A stretch of 60,716 bases of DNA from a virus, in the IMG/VR virus record IMGVR_UViG_3300035698_016860, positions 1 through 60,716 of that record, one strand, 5' to 3'. This document shows, piece after piece, positions 31,433 to 40,699 of the stretch; the stretch's first letter is position 1; every line of letters begins with the position of its first letter. The position numbers were made by a program, and so were the translations under genes. Under the pieces are notes generated by a model. It had not been told where the DNA came from, did not search any database, and worked only from the letters and a program-made list of their open reading frames with translations.

Positions 31433-31657
31433 ATGGAAGAAAAAACGTTGTTGATATATTATGAAAGATGGTGTGGGCATCCTAAAGATAATAAAGCGTG
31501 GTTAGCTAGATTCGAAGATGAAGTTGGTGCACATGATTATGGTCTAAAAGATTATCTGATTAAAGATGCTATAAAACTCGGATATAAATACAAAGTTTTG
31601 AGAATACATCGTGATGGTACTAAAACAGTTGTAGAAACTAATTGTACTGAAGAGTAA
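31433..31657 (+). CDS. Small hypothetical protein, 74 aa
   Basis: ATG 31433 following ATAGGTGAAACA. YYERWCGHPKDNKAWLARFEDE and ends in TVVETNCTEE. TGG Trp only. Family not recognised. Confidence 0.65.
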   Translation: MEEKTLLIYYERWCGHPKDNKAWLARFEDEVGAHDYGLKDYLIKDAIKLGYKYKVLRIHRDGTKTVVETNCTEE

Positions 31658-31700
31658 AATAACTGGTGAATTAAAATTATTATAAAAAAGAAAATTTTTA

Positions 31701-31728
31701 TTTATCTATTTTAAAAAAGTGTTATAAT
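31701..31728 (+). promoter_or_regulatory. Promoter of the shared early type
   Basis: TTTATC, 16-base spacer, TATAAT, preceded by AAAAGAAAATTTTTA (possible UP element). Its downstream part (ATTAGATAAATTAAAAAGGAG) is repeated at the next promoter. Drives the gene at 31759. Confidence 0.85.
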
Positions 31729-31758
31729 ATAATTAGATAAATTAAAAAGGAGAACAAA

Positions 31759-32145
31759 ATGTTGACACAAGAACAAATTGATAAGATTAATGCAGAATCC
31801 CCTTGTGAACAAGGAGTATTTATAGAACCTTACGGAATTCCAGATGACATAAAAGAACCAGTTGTATATATGAGATGGGAAACAGGTGGTGTTTCTGGTG
31901 GGACTTGTTGGGACAGCAGTAATCCGCGATACCATCCAAGTGATTCTGGATGTCCTAAGTTTAAGGTATTAGATTTAGTTATAATGGAAGTCGACCCAAA
32001 CATGTCTTATCTTAAATATAGGGAAATTGAGGATTTAATACAGTCGTCGGAAGATACAGAATATAGATATTACGGAAATAGAACTGATTTCGAAATGAAA
32101 TTTATTATTTTATCGGATTTAATAGAAATTTTAAAATGTACATAA
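31759..32145 (+). CDS. Hypothetical protein, 128 aa
   Basis: ATG 31759 after AAAAGGAG. Residues 40-65 (YMRWETGGVSGGTCWDSSNPRYHPS) are Gly/Cys/Trp-rich, as in a small phage protein group of unknown function. Single-gene operon between two near-identical promoters. Confidence 0.7.
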   Translation: MLTQEQIDKINAESPCEQGVFIEPYGIPDDIKEPVVYMRWETGGVSGGTCWDSSNPRYHPSDSGCPKFKVLDLVIMEVDPNMSYLKYREIEDLIQSSEDTEYRYYGNRTDFEMKFIILSDLIEILKCT

Positions 32146-32214
32146 TGACACGAGTAAGAAGAATTGCAAGTTTTGTAGTATTTTGGATTGATTAAAATAA
32201 AAAGAAAATTTTTG

Positions 32215-32242
32215 TTTATCTATTTTGAAATAGTGTTATAAT
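32215..32242 (+). promoter_or_regulatory. Promoter of the shared early type
   Basis: TTTATC, 16 bases with TTGAAATAGTGT, TATAAT. Almost a copy of the promoter at 31701, including flanks. Drives 32273-35753 and perhaps beyond. Confidence 0.85.
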
Positions 32243-32272
32243 ATAATTAGATAAATTAAAAAGGAGATGAAC

Positions 32273-32635
32273 ATGAGCAATTTATGTCATTTGAAAATGG
32301 TTGAGGAATTTCAAAAAAACAGAGAAAATATGACAAAAAAGGAAGAAGAGAAGGAGATCGATAGAATTGTTAGAATAATGTTACCAAATAGAAATCATGA
32401 TAAAGTTCCATACGAAATTAACAAAGAGTATACTTGGAAAAACTTCACTACTGTTGACTTTGATAAAAATGATAATAGGTTTAGGTCGCCAGCAATATGC
32501 AAATTTAAAGTTACTCGAACTTATACTGATGATAGGGGCGACTGGTGTGTAGTAGAATATACAGTTGGTGAATATGCAGGAGAAACAGCTGGAATACCAT
32601 TAGACGATATGCCCTTGACAATAGAAGATCGATAA
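32273..32635 (+). CDS. Hypothetical protein, 120 aa
   Basis: ATG 32273 chosen because it sits six bases after AAGGAG; an ATG two codons upstream overlaps that site. Helical charged N-terminus, then a beta domain (KFKVTRTYTDDRGDWCVVEYTVGEYAGE). Not recognised. Confidence 0.7.
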   Translation: MSNLCHLKMVEEFQKNRENMTKKEEEKEIDRIVRIMLPNRNHDKVPYEINKEYTWKNFTTVDFDKNDNRFRSPAICKFKVTRTYTDDRGDWCVVEYTVGEYAGETAGIPLDDMPLTIEDR

Positions 32636-32645
32636 GGAGGATAAA

Positions 32646-32855
32646 ATGTCTTTAAAAAAAGAAGATGTTAAAGAAGATTTTCAAAAAAGAAAAAGAGTTT
32701 ATGCTGATAAACTTACATCATCTGCATCAAAAACGAAACCTTGTAAATGTGGATATAATCGTTGGAAAACTATCGAAAAGGATATTTTATACGAATGTCG
32801 TAAATGTGGTGAACGTAGAGAAGACGGAAAACGACGAATCTTAGTAGTAGAATAA
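32646..32855 (+). CDS. Zinc-ribbon protein with RRILVVE tail, 69 aa
   Basis: ATG 32646 after AAGGAGG. CKCGYNRW ... YECRKCGERRED forms a zinc ribbon. It ends GKRRILVVE, a divergent member of the shared C-terminal tail family. Directly upstream of the AAA ATPase. Confidence 0.75.
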   Translation: MSLKKEDVKEDFQKRKRVYADKLTSSASKTKPCKCGYNRWKTIEKDILYECRKCGERREDGKRRILVVE

Positions 32856-32865
32856 AGGAGAAAAA

Positions 32866-34350
32866 ATGGAAACAAAGTTTTACAGATATGTTGCTTCTGC
32901 TTTTCCAATACTATGGGTTGATACCTCTGAGTATGATCGAGCAATAACTCAATTAACGAAGGAAGTAACGGATAAACTTGTAAAGATTACGAATCAACCA
33001 TTTAAGTTTTTCAGTTGGGATATTGATCGAGGTATTATTAATTTAGAAAACAATTCACAAGTCTCTGGAATGAAAAATTCTAACCAACCCGGTTCACCTA
33101 TTAGTTTTATTCGTGATCGTTCGGAAAAATCAAATATAATTTTTGCAAAACATTTTCATCACTACCTCAATAAACCTCAGATCTGGTGTCAACTGCTTAA
33201 TGGAATAACCAAAATGAGAAAAAAAGGGAATATTTTTGTTATAGTCTCTCCGGTCATTAATATTCCTATCGAAATTGAAAAATATGTCAATGTTATTAAT
33301 TTCGATCTACCCAATAGAACTGAGTTAATGGGCATTGTCAATAAATTCGAATCTGATTTCATAAAGGGAGACCTCAAAAAGATAACGGAAAAAGAAAAAG
33401 AAGATATTATAGATCATGGTCTTGGTCTATCCGCCGCTGAATTCGAAAATGCCTTTTCTTTAGGACTCAGTAACCCCCACGCAAATAAAGCTCAAGTTAT
33501 ATATGAACAGAAAAAACAATTGATTATCAAAACAGGGCTCTTGAAAATTCAACAGGCGAAAGAAAACTTCAAAACTTTGATTGGTATGGATAATATGAAA
33601 AATTTTACTGTTGGGATGATTAACAGCAAAATAGGTAGAGGTATACTAATAGTCGGAATCCAAGGGGCTGGTAAATCCGAGTTCGCTAAAAGGTTAGGAA
33701 ACGAAACCAGCCGACCAGTTATTAGACTTGACTTTGGTGATCTTATGAATAGTTATGTTGGTAAAACAGAAGAAAAGACCAGAAACGCCCTCAAAACAGT
33801 TGATGCTATGGAACCGGCTATCTTATTCGTAGATGAATTTGAAAAAGGATTAGCAGGCGTAAGTGGAGGAAATGGCGACTCTGGGGTTGCAATGAGACAG
33901 GGGCAAAAATTTCTAACTTGGCTGAGTGATCATGAAACAGATGTATTTGTAGTTGCAACAGCTAATGACATTTCACAATTACCACCTGAATATCTTAGAG
34001 CTGAAAGATGGGATGCTATTTTCTTCGTAGATTTTCCTACTGAAGAACAATCAGCAGAAATCTTTAAAGTTTATAAAAAGAAATACGGTCTGAAAGGAAC
34101 CGCAAAAGGTATTAATTTTAAAGAATGGACTGGAGCTGAGATCAAAACATTATGCAGAATTTCTTCTGCTTTAAGTATCGATATAACAGAAGCGAGGAAG
34201 TACGTCACTAACATCATTAATGTGGATAAACAAAAAATAACCCGATTACAATCATGGGCAGACGGTAGAGCTATTCCAGCTAATATTATTAAGATCGACG
34301 AAGAAGATGGTCTAAATAGTAATATGGGAAATATAATTGTTACAGATTAA
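32866..34350 (+). CDS. AAA ATPase, Ycf46-like, 494 aa
   Basis: ATG 32866 after AAAGGAG. The N-terminal 250 residues are a Ycf46-type regulatory domain (PNRTELMGIV, GLGLSAAEFENAFS). The C-terminal AAA module has Walker A GIQGAGKSE (about 263-271), Walker B ILFVDEFEK (about 320-328), FVVATANDISQLPPEYLRAERWD with the arginine region and FFVDFPTEEQ. Ycf46 proteins occur in cyanobacteria, plastids and some phages; their role is not settled. The next genes encode DUF1257 and DUF2997, which often accompany it. Confidence 0.88.
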   Translation: METKFYRYVASAFPILWVDTSEYDRAITQLTKEVTDKLVKITNQPFKFFSWDIDRGIINLENNSQVSGMKNSNQPGSPISFIRDRSEKSNIIFAKHFHHYLNKPQIWCQLLNGITKMRKKGNIFVIVSPVINIPIEIEKYVNVINFDLPNRTELMGIVNKFESDFIKGDLKKITEKEKEDIIDHGLGLSAAEFENAFSLGLSNPHANKAQVIYEQKKQLIIKTGLLKIQQAKENFKTLIGMDNMKNFTVGMINSKIGRGILIVGIQGAGKSEFAKRLGNETSRPVIRLDFGDLMNSYVGKTEEKTRNALKTVDAMEPAILFVDEFEKGLAGVSGGNGDSGVAMRQGQKFLTWLSDHETDVFVVATANDISQLPPEYLRAERWDAIFFVDFPTEEQSAEIFKVYKKKYGLKGTAKGINFKEWTGAEIKTLCRISSALSIDITEARKYVTNIINVDKQKITRLQSWADGRAIPANIIKIDEEDGLNSNMGNIIVTD

Positions 34351-34379
34351 AAAATAAAAAATAAGTAGAGGAGTCAAAA

Positions 34380-34730
34380 ATGAGTCACATGTCAACAATG
34401 AAATTAAAGGTAACGGATATGTCAGCACTAATGAAAGCTTGTTCAAGTTTAGGACTGACTATCAAAGAAAACGAGAGAGTTAATTTTTACAGCGATAATG
34501 CTACTGGAACATCAATCCAATTACCAGGATGGGATTATCCTATTGTTATTAAACCAGACGGTTCGATAAAATATGATAACTATAATGAAAGGTGGGGTGA
34601 TATCGACAAATTGAATGAACTTGTTCAGCAATACAATTACGAAGTAGTTGTAGATCAACTTGCTCTTGAAGATTATGTCTTTGATGAAGTTCAAGAAGGC
34701 GATGAAATTGTAATTAGAACAATAGCTTAG
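34380..34730 (+). CDS. DUF1257 (Ycf35-like) protein, 116 aa
   Basis: ATG 34380 after AGGAG. MSHMSTMKLKVTDMSALMKACSSLGL fits the MSHFS.. start of DUF1257/Ycf35, and KLNELVQQYNYEVVVDQL matches the family helix. Family function unknown; it commonly neighbours Ycf46-like ATPases and DUF2997, as here. Confidence 0.8.
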   Translation: MSHMSTMKLKVTDMSALMKACSSLGLTIKENERVNFYSDNATGTSIQLPGWDYPIVIKPDGSIKYDNYNERWGDIDKLNELVQQYNYEVVVDQLALEDYVFDEVQEGDEIVIRTIA

Positions 34731-34739
34731 GGATTACTA

Positions 34740-35015
34740 ATGAAAAAAATAGTTATTAAGAAAGATGGAACTATAATTTTCGTTTATAACGAAAGAATTA
34801 TAAACCTATTTTCTAAAATTCCTAACGATCGATTTGATAAAAGAGCATCTTATGTCGAACCAGATCCAGACAAACCTGGCGAGTGGGTTGTTGATTTAAC
34901 TTTATCCGAAGGACCTAAAATTAACGGATTTAAAAAACGAAGTGATGCCATTACGTTTGAATTAAAGTGGCTAGATGAGAATATATTAGTTGGAGGACAA
35001 AATGTTAGAAGTTAG
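34740..35015 (+). CDS. Hypothetical protein, 91 aa
   Basis: ATG 34740. Begins MKKIVIKKDGTIIFVYNERI, similar in style to the start of DUF2997 proteins, then a Pro/Glu-rich strand region. Lies between DUF1257 and DUF2997 and overlaps the latter by 14 bases, so it belongs to the same module. Confidence 0.7.
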   Translation: MKKIVIKKDGTIIFVYNERIINLFSKIPNDRFDKRASYVEPDPDKPGEWVVDLTLSEGPKINGFKKRSDAITFELKWLDENILVGGQNVRS

Positions 35016-35187
35016 ACTCAAAAGAAATGGTAGAATCGAAATAAAAGTTGAAGGGATCCCAGGTGAATCTTGTATGGATGCAGATGCTTTTATTAGAAAA
35101 TTAGGAACAGTGGAGAAAGACGAAAAAACAGATGAGTTTTACCAGTCTGAAGTATCCGAAGAAACAAAAATCAGACACAACGGATAG
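35002..35187 (+). CDS. DUF2997 protein, 61 aa
   Basis: ATG 35002, five bases after GGAGG (an in-frame TTG upstream overlaps that site). MLEVRLKRNGRIEIKVEGIPGESCMDADAFIRKLG follows the DUF2997 consensus (I...G.V...V.GV.G..C......L...LG). Third member of the Ycf46/DUF1257/DUF2997 set. Confidence 0.78.
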   Translation: MLEVRLKRNGRIEIKVEGIPGESCMDADAFIRKLGTVEKDEKTDEFYQSEVSEETKIRHNG

Positions 35188-35189
35188 AG

Positions 35190-35753
35190 ATGATCGATCT
35201 TAGTTTCATACCGAAATCTATTTTAGCAGCTATTCGTAAAAAAAGACCTAATATGACAGACAACGAAATATTAGCGACGATATCTTCGTTGTCCCCTGCG
35301 GTCATTAAAGGGACTTTGAAAATAACAGTTAACGAAACCTATAGAATAATTTCTAGTTTCGTTAAACAATCACCAAAACTTATACATGATTCCAACATAG
35401 AATTTTTTCATTCCCAGAAGATGTCAAATCAGAATATTTCAGACTTGTTAGCTTCTATGGTATCAAATAAAATAGTTGAATCCGATGATAAATATAGAAA
35501 AATTCTACAAAAAACTGAGAAATCTAAAAAGTCTTTAGCAAAAATAAAAAAAGATATCGAAAAGAAAGAAATAGCTTATGTAATTAAAGCCGAAAATGAT
35601 CTTAGAATTAAAGAAAAAATAAAACAACTTAAAAAAAGCATAAGGGTTTTAGAAGCTGAAAAAGTTAAAGTGTCTTCGGAGATTGATAAAGCAAAAAATA
35701 TGCAATCTAATGCATATTCGATCGGCGATAGACATGTAATAGTGGTGGAGTAA
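35190..35753 (+). CDS. Helical protein with GDRHVIVVE tail, 187 aa
   Basis: ATG 35190, two bases after the DUF2997 stop. Long coiled-coil region in residues 105-165 (KSKKSLAKIKKDIEKKEI, KIKQLKKSIRVLEAEKVK). Ends SIGDRHVIVVE; the codons differ from other tail genes (GTG GTG GAG), which argues that the peptide rather than the DNA is conserved. Confidence 0.75.
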   Translation: MIDLSFIPKSILAAIRKKRPNMTDNEILATISSLSPAVIKGTLKITVNETYRIISSFVKQSPKLIHDSNIEFFHSQKMSNQNISDLLASMVSNKIVESDDKYRKILQKTEKSKKSLAKIKKDIEKKEIAYVIKAENDLRIKEKIKQLKKSIRVLEAEKVKVSSEIDKAKNMQSNAYSIGDRHVIVVE

Positions 35754-35756
35754 AAT

Positions 35757-36269
35757 ATGGGCGGTGAATTAGAAAGCTATATAAAAAACAACATCGAGTC
35801 TGGTTATTCCTCAGAGCTTGTTAGGTACACCCAGAATATGATGGGTGATTCCAATAATGTTATTGAAATGAAAGATATACCCGATGAAGAATTGTTAGAA
35901 GAATTAAAATACAGAAAATTAGGTGGACTCATTTTAATTGAAAATATTCCAACTAATATAAATGAATTCGTGGGTCGGGTATTATCTGGAAAAATAAAAC
36001 TATCAACAACTTTAGAACTAAGTAAACAACATTCAAATATTATGCTATCTATGCATTATATAAACCTTATCGGTTCAATACCAAAATCTCCGATGAACCT
36101 TAAGGACTTATCAAGAATTACTACAGCTACAAGAATATTAGTCACTACCATGGATTCTATCATACTAGCTGCTACAAAGAAAGACAAGGTCAAGTTTAGT
36201 AATTATATTAGTCAATTCATCATACTACGTAATTTATTAGTTTTACAAATGTTGGAGCTACTAAAATAA
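35757..36269 (+). CDS. Helical hypothetical protein, 170 aa
   Basis: ATG 35757, three bases after the previous stop. All-helical, with GGLILIENIPTNINEFVGRVL and a Leu-rich C-terminus (LRNLLVLQMLELLK). Probably acts with its coupled upstream neighbour. Not recognised. Confidence 0.7.
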   Translation: MGGELESYIKNNIESGYSSELVRYTQNMMGDSNNVIEMKDIPDEELLEELKYRKLGGLILIENIPTNINEFVGRVLSGKIKLSTTLELSKQHSNIMLSMHYINLIGSIPKSPMNLKDLSRITTATRILVTTMDSIILAATKKDKVKFSNYISQFIILRNLLVLQMLELLK

Positions 36270-36289
36270 ATATCAATAGTTGAGGTTAT

Positions 36290-36553
36290 ATGAATAAATT
36301 AAAAGAACAAAATTGGAAAAAATTTAGATCCCATATGAAGAGAAAAGGATATAAATTTGATGGAAATAAAACCTATGCGGCAATTAATGGAGGGAATCAA
36401 TATAGGTTTATTATACATAAACATTCTGTACAATATGAGAAGCTTATAGGTATAGGAAGATGGAAGAAATTGAATATTGGTGTATGGTACATCAAAGATC
36501 TTCACATTGAAGATAATAAACTATTGTTCAAGAGAAACGATTTCAGAGAATAG
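36290..36553 (+). CDS. Small basic protein, 87 aa
   Basis: ATG 36290, preceded by TTGAGGTTAT. Lys/Arg-rich (NWKKFRSHMKRKGYKFDGNKTY) with a short beta C-terminal half; possible nucleic-acid binding. Not recognised. Confidence 0.65.
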   Translation: MNKLKEQNWKKFRSHMKRKGYKFDGNKTYAAINGGNQYRFIIHKHSVQYEKLIGIGRWKKLNIGVWYIKDLHIEDNKLLFKRNDFRE

Positions 36554-36562
36554 GAGGTCGAG

Positions 36563-36844
36563 ATGTTAGATTTAGAAACATTACAAACGATTCCTAAAGG
36601 CACTATTTTTGCAAAAGGCGAAACGACCGATGATCAAAACGGTATCAATATGACCCGTTCGGGAAAACAATTAAAATGGATAGCAAAAAAAGGTTATGGA
36701 TATGACGATTGGGCCATATATGCTCATTGGGCTACAATGAGTGATCACTTTGTAGAAACTCAAGGTGATAAAGTTACAAGTGAACAAAACATTAAAAAAT
36801 TAGTTCCTTGTAGTGACGAAGTTTATAGTAAATACAGAAGATAA
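36563..36844 (+). CDS. Conserved-type small phage protein, 93 aa
   Basis: ATG 36563 after AGGAGG. GTIFAKGETTDDQNGINM, GKQLKWIAKKGYGYDDWAIYAHW and ENIKKLVP-like ending resemble a small protein widespread in phages of unknown role. TGG only. Confidence 0.7.
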   Translation: MLDLETLQTIPKGTIFAKGETTDDQNGINMTRSGKQLKWIAKKGYGYDDWAIYAHWATMSDHFVETQGDKVTSEQNIKKLVPCSDEVYSKYRR

Positions 36845-36865
36845 ATAAAAAAGAAAATTTTTATA

Positions 36866-36893
36866 TTTACTTTATTTGAAAAGATGTTATAAT
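36866..36893 (+). promoter_or_regulatory. Promoter of the shared early type
   Basis: TTTACT, 16 bases with TTGAAAAGATGT, TATAAT, preceded by AAAAAGAAAATTTTTA. Drives the CCA-adding enzyme operon. Confidence 0.88.
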
Positions 36894-36915
36894 CTAACTA
36901 AATAAAGGAGAATTA

Positions 36916-38307
36916 GTGAAAGAAAATCAAGATAAAGCAATTCAAGAAATAGCAAAATTGATAATAGACACGAAATACGAAAATAAGGTCTATATTGCCG
37001 GCGGCTGGTGTAGAGATAAGGTTATTGGTAGACCAAATAAAGATATAGATTTTGTAGTAGAGCTCCCAGGCGGTGGTATATTTTTTGCTTTATGGTTAAC
37101 TAAAAAGCTCGGAGTATATAAGAAAGACTCAAATCCTATTATATATGGACGGTTCGGTACTGCTTGCTTTAGAGTTTTTGATATAGAATTTGAAAGCGTA
37201 ATGGCTAGAAAAGAAGCGTATGAACCAGGATCCAGAAAACCTAGAGTTGAATTCGGTACACTCCTAGAAGATGTATACCGTAGAGATTTTACTATTAATT
37301 CATTATTATTTAATATTTCAACAGGTCAAATGCTAGATCTTACAAGACAAGGGCTATCTGATATTATTGATAAAGTAATAAAAACACCAATAAATCCAGA
37401 TATAACATTTAAAGAAGATCCCTTGAGAATGCTTAGAGCTGTTAGATTTGCTTGTGTTCTAGGATTTGATATTGATAACACCTCTTTAAAGGCAATTGCA
37501 AGAAATTCTAATTCTCTGCAAACTATTTCATATGAAAGAATTAATGCCGAATTAACAAAAATATTAACTTCTGAATATCCTGCATTTGGAATTAAAATAC
37601 TTGTTGAAACACAATTAATGAAATATATTATTCCGGAAATATATCCAACTGTTGGACTCTCACAAAATAAATATCATACCAAGGATGTATTTGGTCATAC
37701 ATTAGACGTAGTTAACAGTACTCCACCAACTATTTTACATAGAATGTCTGCTTTATTACATGATATCGGAAAGCCGAAAACAATGAAACCTAAACCTAGA
37801 AACCAAGGAAATAGTTTTATTAATCACCAAACAGTCGGTGCTTATATGTCTGAAAAGATCTTAAGTAAATTAAAATATAGTAATGATTTTATCGAAGATG
37901 TCTGCTTTATTGTTAAAAATCATATGAGAACCAAAGATTATGGACCCGAAGCCAAGAAGGCATCCGATAAAACAATAAGAAAACTTATTGCAGATTCCGG
38001 TAAGAGATTAAGTCCTTTGTTAGAAGTATGCCATGCCGATAACGTATCTCATGGACCACACAGTATGCCTCTCCAAGCACAGAGCATAGTAAACAGAATA
38101 AAAGAGATTGAAGATAGAAAAGAACCAATCAAAATACCAGTTACCGGTAATGATGTAATGGAAGTATTCGAATTAAACCCTGGTCCAGAAGTCGGCAAAG
38201 TGTTAGATAAAGCCAAGGATCTATTTCTAGAAGGTCCAAATATCGATAAAAGTAATCTTATTAGTAAATTAAAAGATTTCTTCAAAAAGTGAGTTTTTTA
38301 TATTTAA
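36916..38307 (+). CDS. tRNA nucleotidyltransferase / poly(A) polymerase family with HD domain, 463 aa
   Basis: GTG 36916 eight bases after AAGGAG. Nucleotidyltransferase head: VYIAGGWCRDKVIGR, KDIDFVVE (metal Asp pair), RRDFTINSLLFN, EDPLRMLRAVRFA. HD domain: LHRMSALLHDIGKPKT ... NHQTVGAY, like bacterial CCA enzymes with an HD part. Several tRNAs here lack encoded CCA (Gln, Thr-CGT, Asn), so CCA addition is a sensible role. In the reassigned code the frame reads past TGA 38290 for four more codons to TAA 38305-38307. Confidence 0.9.
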
Positions 38308-38336
38308 GAGATCGAAACAGAGGTAGGAGATATGTT

Positions 38337-38501
38337 AAGGTGTTAGTAGAAATAATTGAAATTTGCAAATACTGTGGTGGTCATGGTACTATAGTAGAAG
38401 AAGGAAAAGAAGAACATCAATGTCCTGTTTGTAAAGGAACAAAAGACCATATCTACATTAAAAGCGTGATGTCTATAAGAATATTAAATAAAGGAGAATA
38501 G
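38337..38501 (+). CDS. Small DnaJ-type zinc-finger protein, 54 aa
   Basis: GTG 38337 after GTAGGAG; a longer reading from GTG 38289 would overlap the CCA enzyme. CKYCGGHGTI ... CPVCKGTKD has two CxxCxGxx units as in DnaJ zinc fingers. Stops four bases before the lipoprotein gene. Confidence 0.65.
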   Translation, partial: KVLVEIIEICKYCGGHGTIVEEGKEEHQCPVCKGTKDHIYIKSVMSIRILNKGE

Positions 38502-38505
38502 AAAA

Positions 38506-39006
38506 ATGAAGAAAATGAAAGTTATTATTATGATTTTATTGTTATTTCTTGTTGGGTGCGGGTCGAAGACCGTTTATAGGATAGCTAATATCGTCCACAT
38601 AAATGGAATAAAATTTGAGAACCAAACAATAGGGTCCTTAGTAGATTTTAACAGTAGAAATACAAACCAAACTGTTAATATCGGATTGAATGTAGAACTC
38701 ATACCTGACGAGAATTTCTATGTTCTTTGTAATGTTGATTGTGGACTATTAATGAATTATACGAACGATAGAACCCTCTTTATTAGTTGTATGTTTGATA
38801 GATATAGTGAGTACGAATTACAACTATATCTAGATAACGTTCTCATATCAGAAATAAATATTCCTGAAGATAAACTAGACCATCTTGAGTATACATTACA
38901 TGAGGAAATACAGCGAAGGCCAGAATCAGACCCCGAACCAGAAAAAAATAAACCAGTAGATAGCAAAAAAGAGGGTACAGTAAAATCAAGTAGATTAGTC
39001 TACTAA
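38506..39006 (+). CDS. Lipoprotein, 166 aa
   Basis: ATG 38506. Signal peptide MKKMKVIIMILLLFLVGC with lipobox LVGC (Cys 18), so the product is likely anchored outside the cytoplasmic membrane. Beta-rich body, charged Pro-rich C-terminal region (PESDPEPEKNKPVDSKKEG). Possible roles are superinfection exclusion or envelope change; not shown by sequence. Confidence 0.8.
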   Translation: MKKMKVIIMILLLFLVGCGSKTVYRIANIVHINGIKFENQTIGSLVDFNSRNTNQTVNIGLNVELIPDENFYVLCNVDCGLLMNYTNDRTLFISCMFDRYSEYELQLYLDNVLISEINIPEDKLDHLEYTLHEEIQRRPESDPEPEKNKPVDSKKEGTVKSSRLVY

Positions 39007-39030
39007 TACTAAACTATATAGAGGACAAAA

Positions 39031-39582
39031 ATGAAACATGTAAATAAAACCATCCCATATGATCTATTAGATTATTATTTGGCATTTAAACCAGAAATAA
39101 ATATTTTATTCGATCAATATAACTTTCCATATGAGTATCATTGCGAAGATAATATGGCTTCTATGTATGAAGATGATGTCAAATGCGTCTATGCTAAGAT
39201 AGTAAAACTTATGAAATTAAAAGATTTTACTTTTCAAGATATCGATATTATCTCTACGCAAAAATTTAGAGAAAGTATGATTTGTATATTATCAATTATG
39301 TTAGATTCTTCTGAACCTTATTTATTTAAGATTAAACATGAAATCGTCCCAAATATTATAACAGGTTATAGAATTACTGGTAGTAATATTCTACCTGGTA
39401 ATTCTACGATGATGTATCGAATTGATTTATTTAGACAGAGCCCTACAACACAGGCTCTCAAATTGTTTACTGGATTGAACGGTGAGAATGTGTATACCAA
39501 TGTTGAAGAAAATATTAATTTGAACTTTAAGAGTGTCAGAAGAGAAGATAAAGTACATAAAGAACCAGATAAAACAGAATAA
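39031..39582 (+). CDS. Hypothetical protein, 183 aa
   Basis: ATG 39031 after AGAGGAC. Mixed helix and strand; no motif recognised. It is followed by a terminator whose flanks are complementary to an RNA at 49.35 kb. Confidence 0.7.
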   Translation: MKHVNKTIPYDLLDYYLAFKPEINILFDQYNFPYEYHCEDNMASMYEDDVKCVYAKIVKLMKLKDFTFQDIDIISTQKFRESMICILSIMLDSSEPYLFKIKHEIVPNIITGYRITGSNILPGNSTMMYRIDLFRQSPTTQALKLFTGLNGENVYTNVEENINLNFKSVRREDKVHKEPDKTE

Positions 39583-39595
39583 TTATTGTGAACTA

Positions 39596-39622
39596 ACACA
39601 ACTCTAAAGAGTTGTATCTTTC
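39596..39622 (+). terminator. Rho-independent terminator
   Basis: Perfect 7-bp stem ACAACTC / GAGTTGT with loop TAAA, followed by ATCTTTCTT. The same hairpin with inverted flanks occurs at 49360-49377. Confidence 0.7.
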
Positions 39623-39691
39623 TTATCATAAAATTTATTGTAAAATAAAATAATTAGACAATATGTATATAAAAAGATATAGGAGCGTTTT

Positions 39692-39946
39692 ATGGACGAA
39701 AAAAAAATTAAAGCAAAGATAGTTGAGTGATTCGAAAAAGGTGAATTAACTTCTAATACTCATCTATTAGTTATCGAGAATTTGAAAGAAAAAAGTATGG
39801 ATCCTTATTTTGTAAATTTTGAAGAAGATATAACAAAAACAATTATCGATCTTGAACAGAATCAAGATTTTAATCTTGTAGAAATTTACAATTTAGAAGA
39901 AGACTTAGAACCACAATTAAATGAATATAAAAGTTGGAATATTTAA
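39692..39946 (+). CDS. Small acidic protein, 84 aa
   Basis: ATG 39692 after AGGAGCGTTT, TAA 39944-39946, one TGA (IVEWFEKGEL) and one TGG Trp. Acidic helical. Not recognised. Confidence 0.7.
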
Positions 39947-39959
39947 GGTGTAAATATCG

Positions 39960-40412
39960 GTGTTTTCTTATAAGTGTAAAGTTTGTGACGAGAGTATAAA
40001 AAGTGGCAACGGTTGTGGTGAGCGTTGCCATCTCTTTCTGTTGGTAGATGGTAAAGTTGTCGAGACTATGTCTGGCCAGTATGATAATGAGGGTAGCGTA
40101 TTTAATGAAGAATTAGATGGATCTTTTGATTGAGATTTTGATAGTTGAAATAAATTAGTAGGGTTACATTTTAATGATAACGGATCTAACGGATTTGCTG
40201 CTTATCATGAAAGATGTTATCAGAATCATATACCTAATGATCGTTCAGAAAATGATCCATTCAGAGGGGCAGGGACCTTTAGAATAACAAATGATAATTC
40301 TTCTACTCATGCATTATTAATACAAAAAGATGAAATACAAATAAATGATGGTACTTTAAAAGAGTTTTTTGATAATCAAAAAGGACTAATTAAAAAATTA
40401 CTAAAAGACTAA
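39960..40412 (+). CDS. Cys-rich hypothetical protein, 150 aa
   Basis: GTG 39960 is the first start in this frame; the ribosome site AAGGTG is weak. Two TGA-Trp in SFDWDFDSWNKL. KCKVCDESIKSGNGCGERCH and HERCY suggest a LIM/treble-clef-like zinc site. Start uncertain. Confidence 0.6.
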
Positions 40413-40426
40413 ATAGGAGATAAATA

Positions 40427-40699
40427 GTGGAAAATTTAAGAAAATTAATGGGAGGCGTTAAGAAGGGCTTAAGAGAAGTTGAAGAAGATAGTGATATTTA
40501 TGCTGTAGATGAAAGAAGTGTTGGTAAATTTTCTATTGTAATTTTACAAAATAAGAAAAACAATATGATGCGAAGCGCCATTATGAAAAAAGATAAAATG
40601 AAACGATTTAACAGAAACAAGCAAGAAGATATAGACAGACTCTGGGATTTAGCGACCAAATATAAAGGTAAAGAAATTACAGAAATTATTAATTTCTAG
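40427..40699 (+). CDS. Basic small protein, 90 aa
   Basis: GTG 40427 after TAGGAGATAAATA, TAG 40697-40699. Lys/Met-rich (NNMMRSAIMKKDKMKRFNRNK). The same frame continues, after the TAG, straight into the endonuclease sequence at 40700. Confidence 0.65.
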   Translation: MENLRKLMGGVKKGLREVEEDSDIYAVDERSVGKFSIVILQNKKNNMMRSAIMKKDKMKRFNRNKQEDIDRLWDLATKYKGKEITEIINF

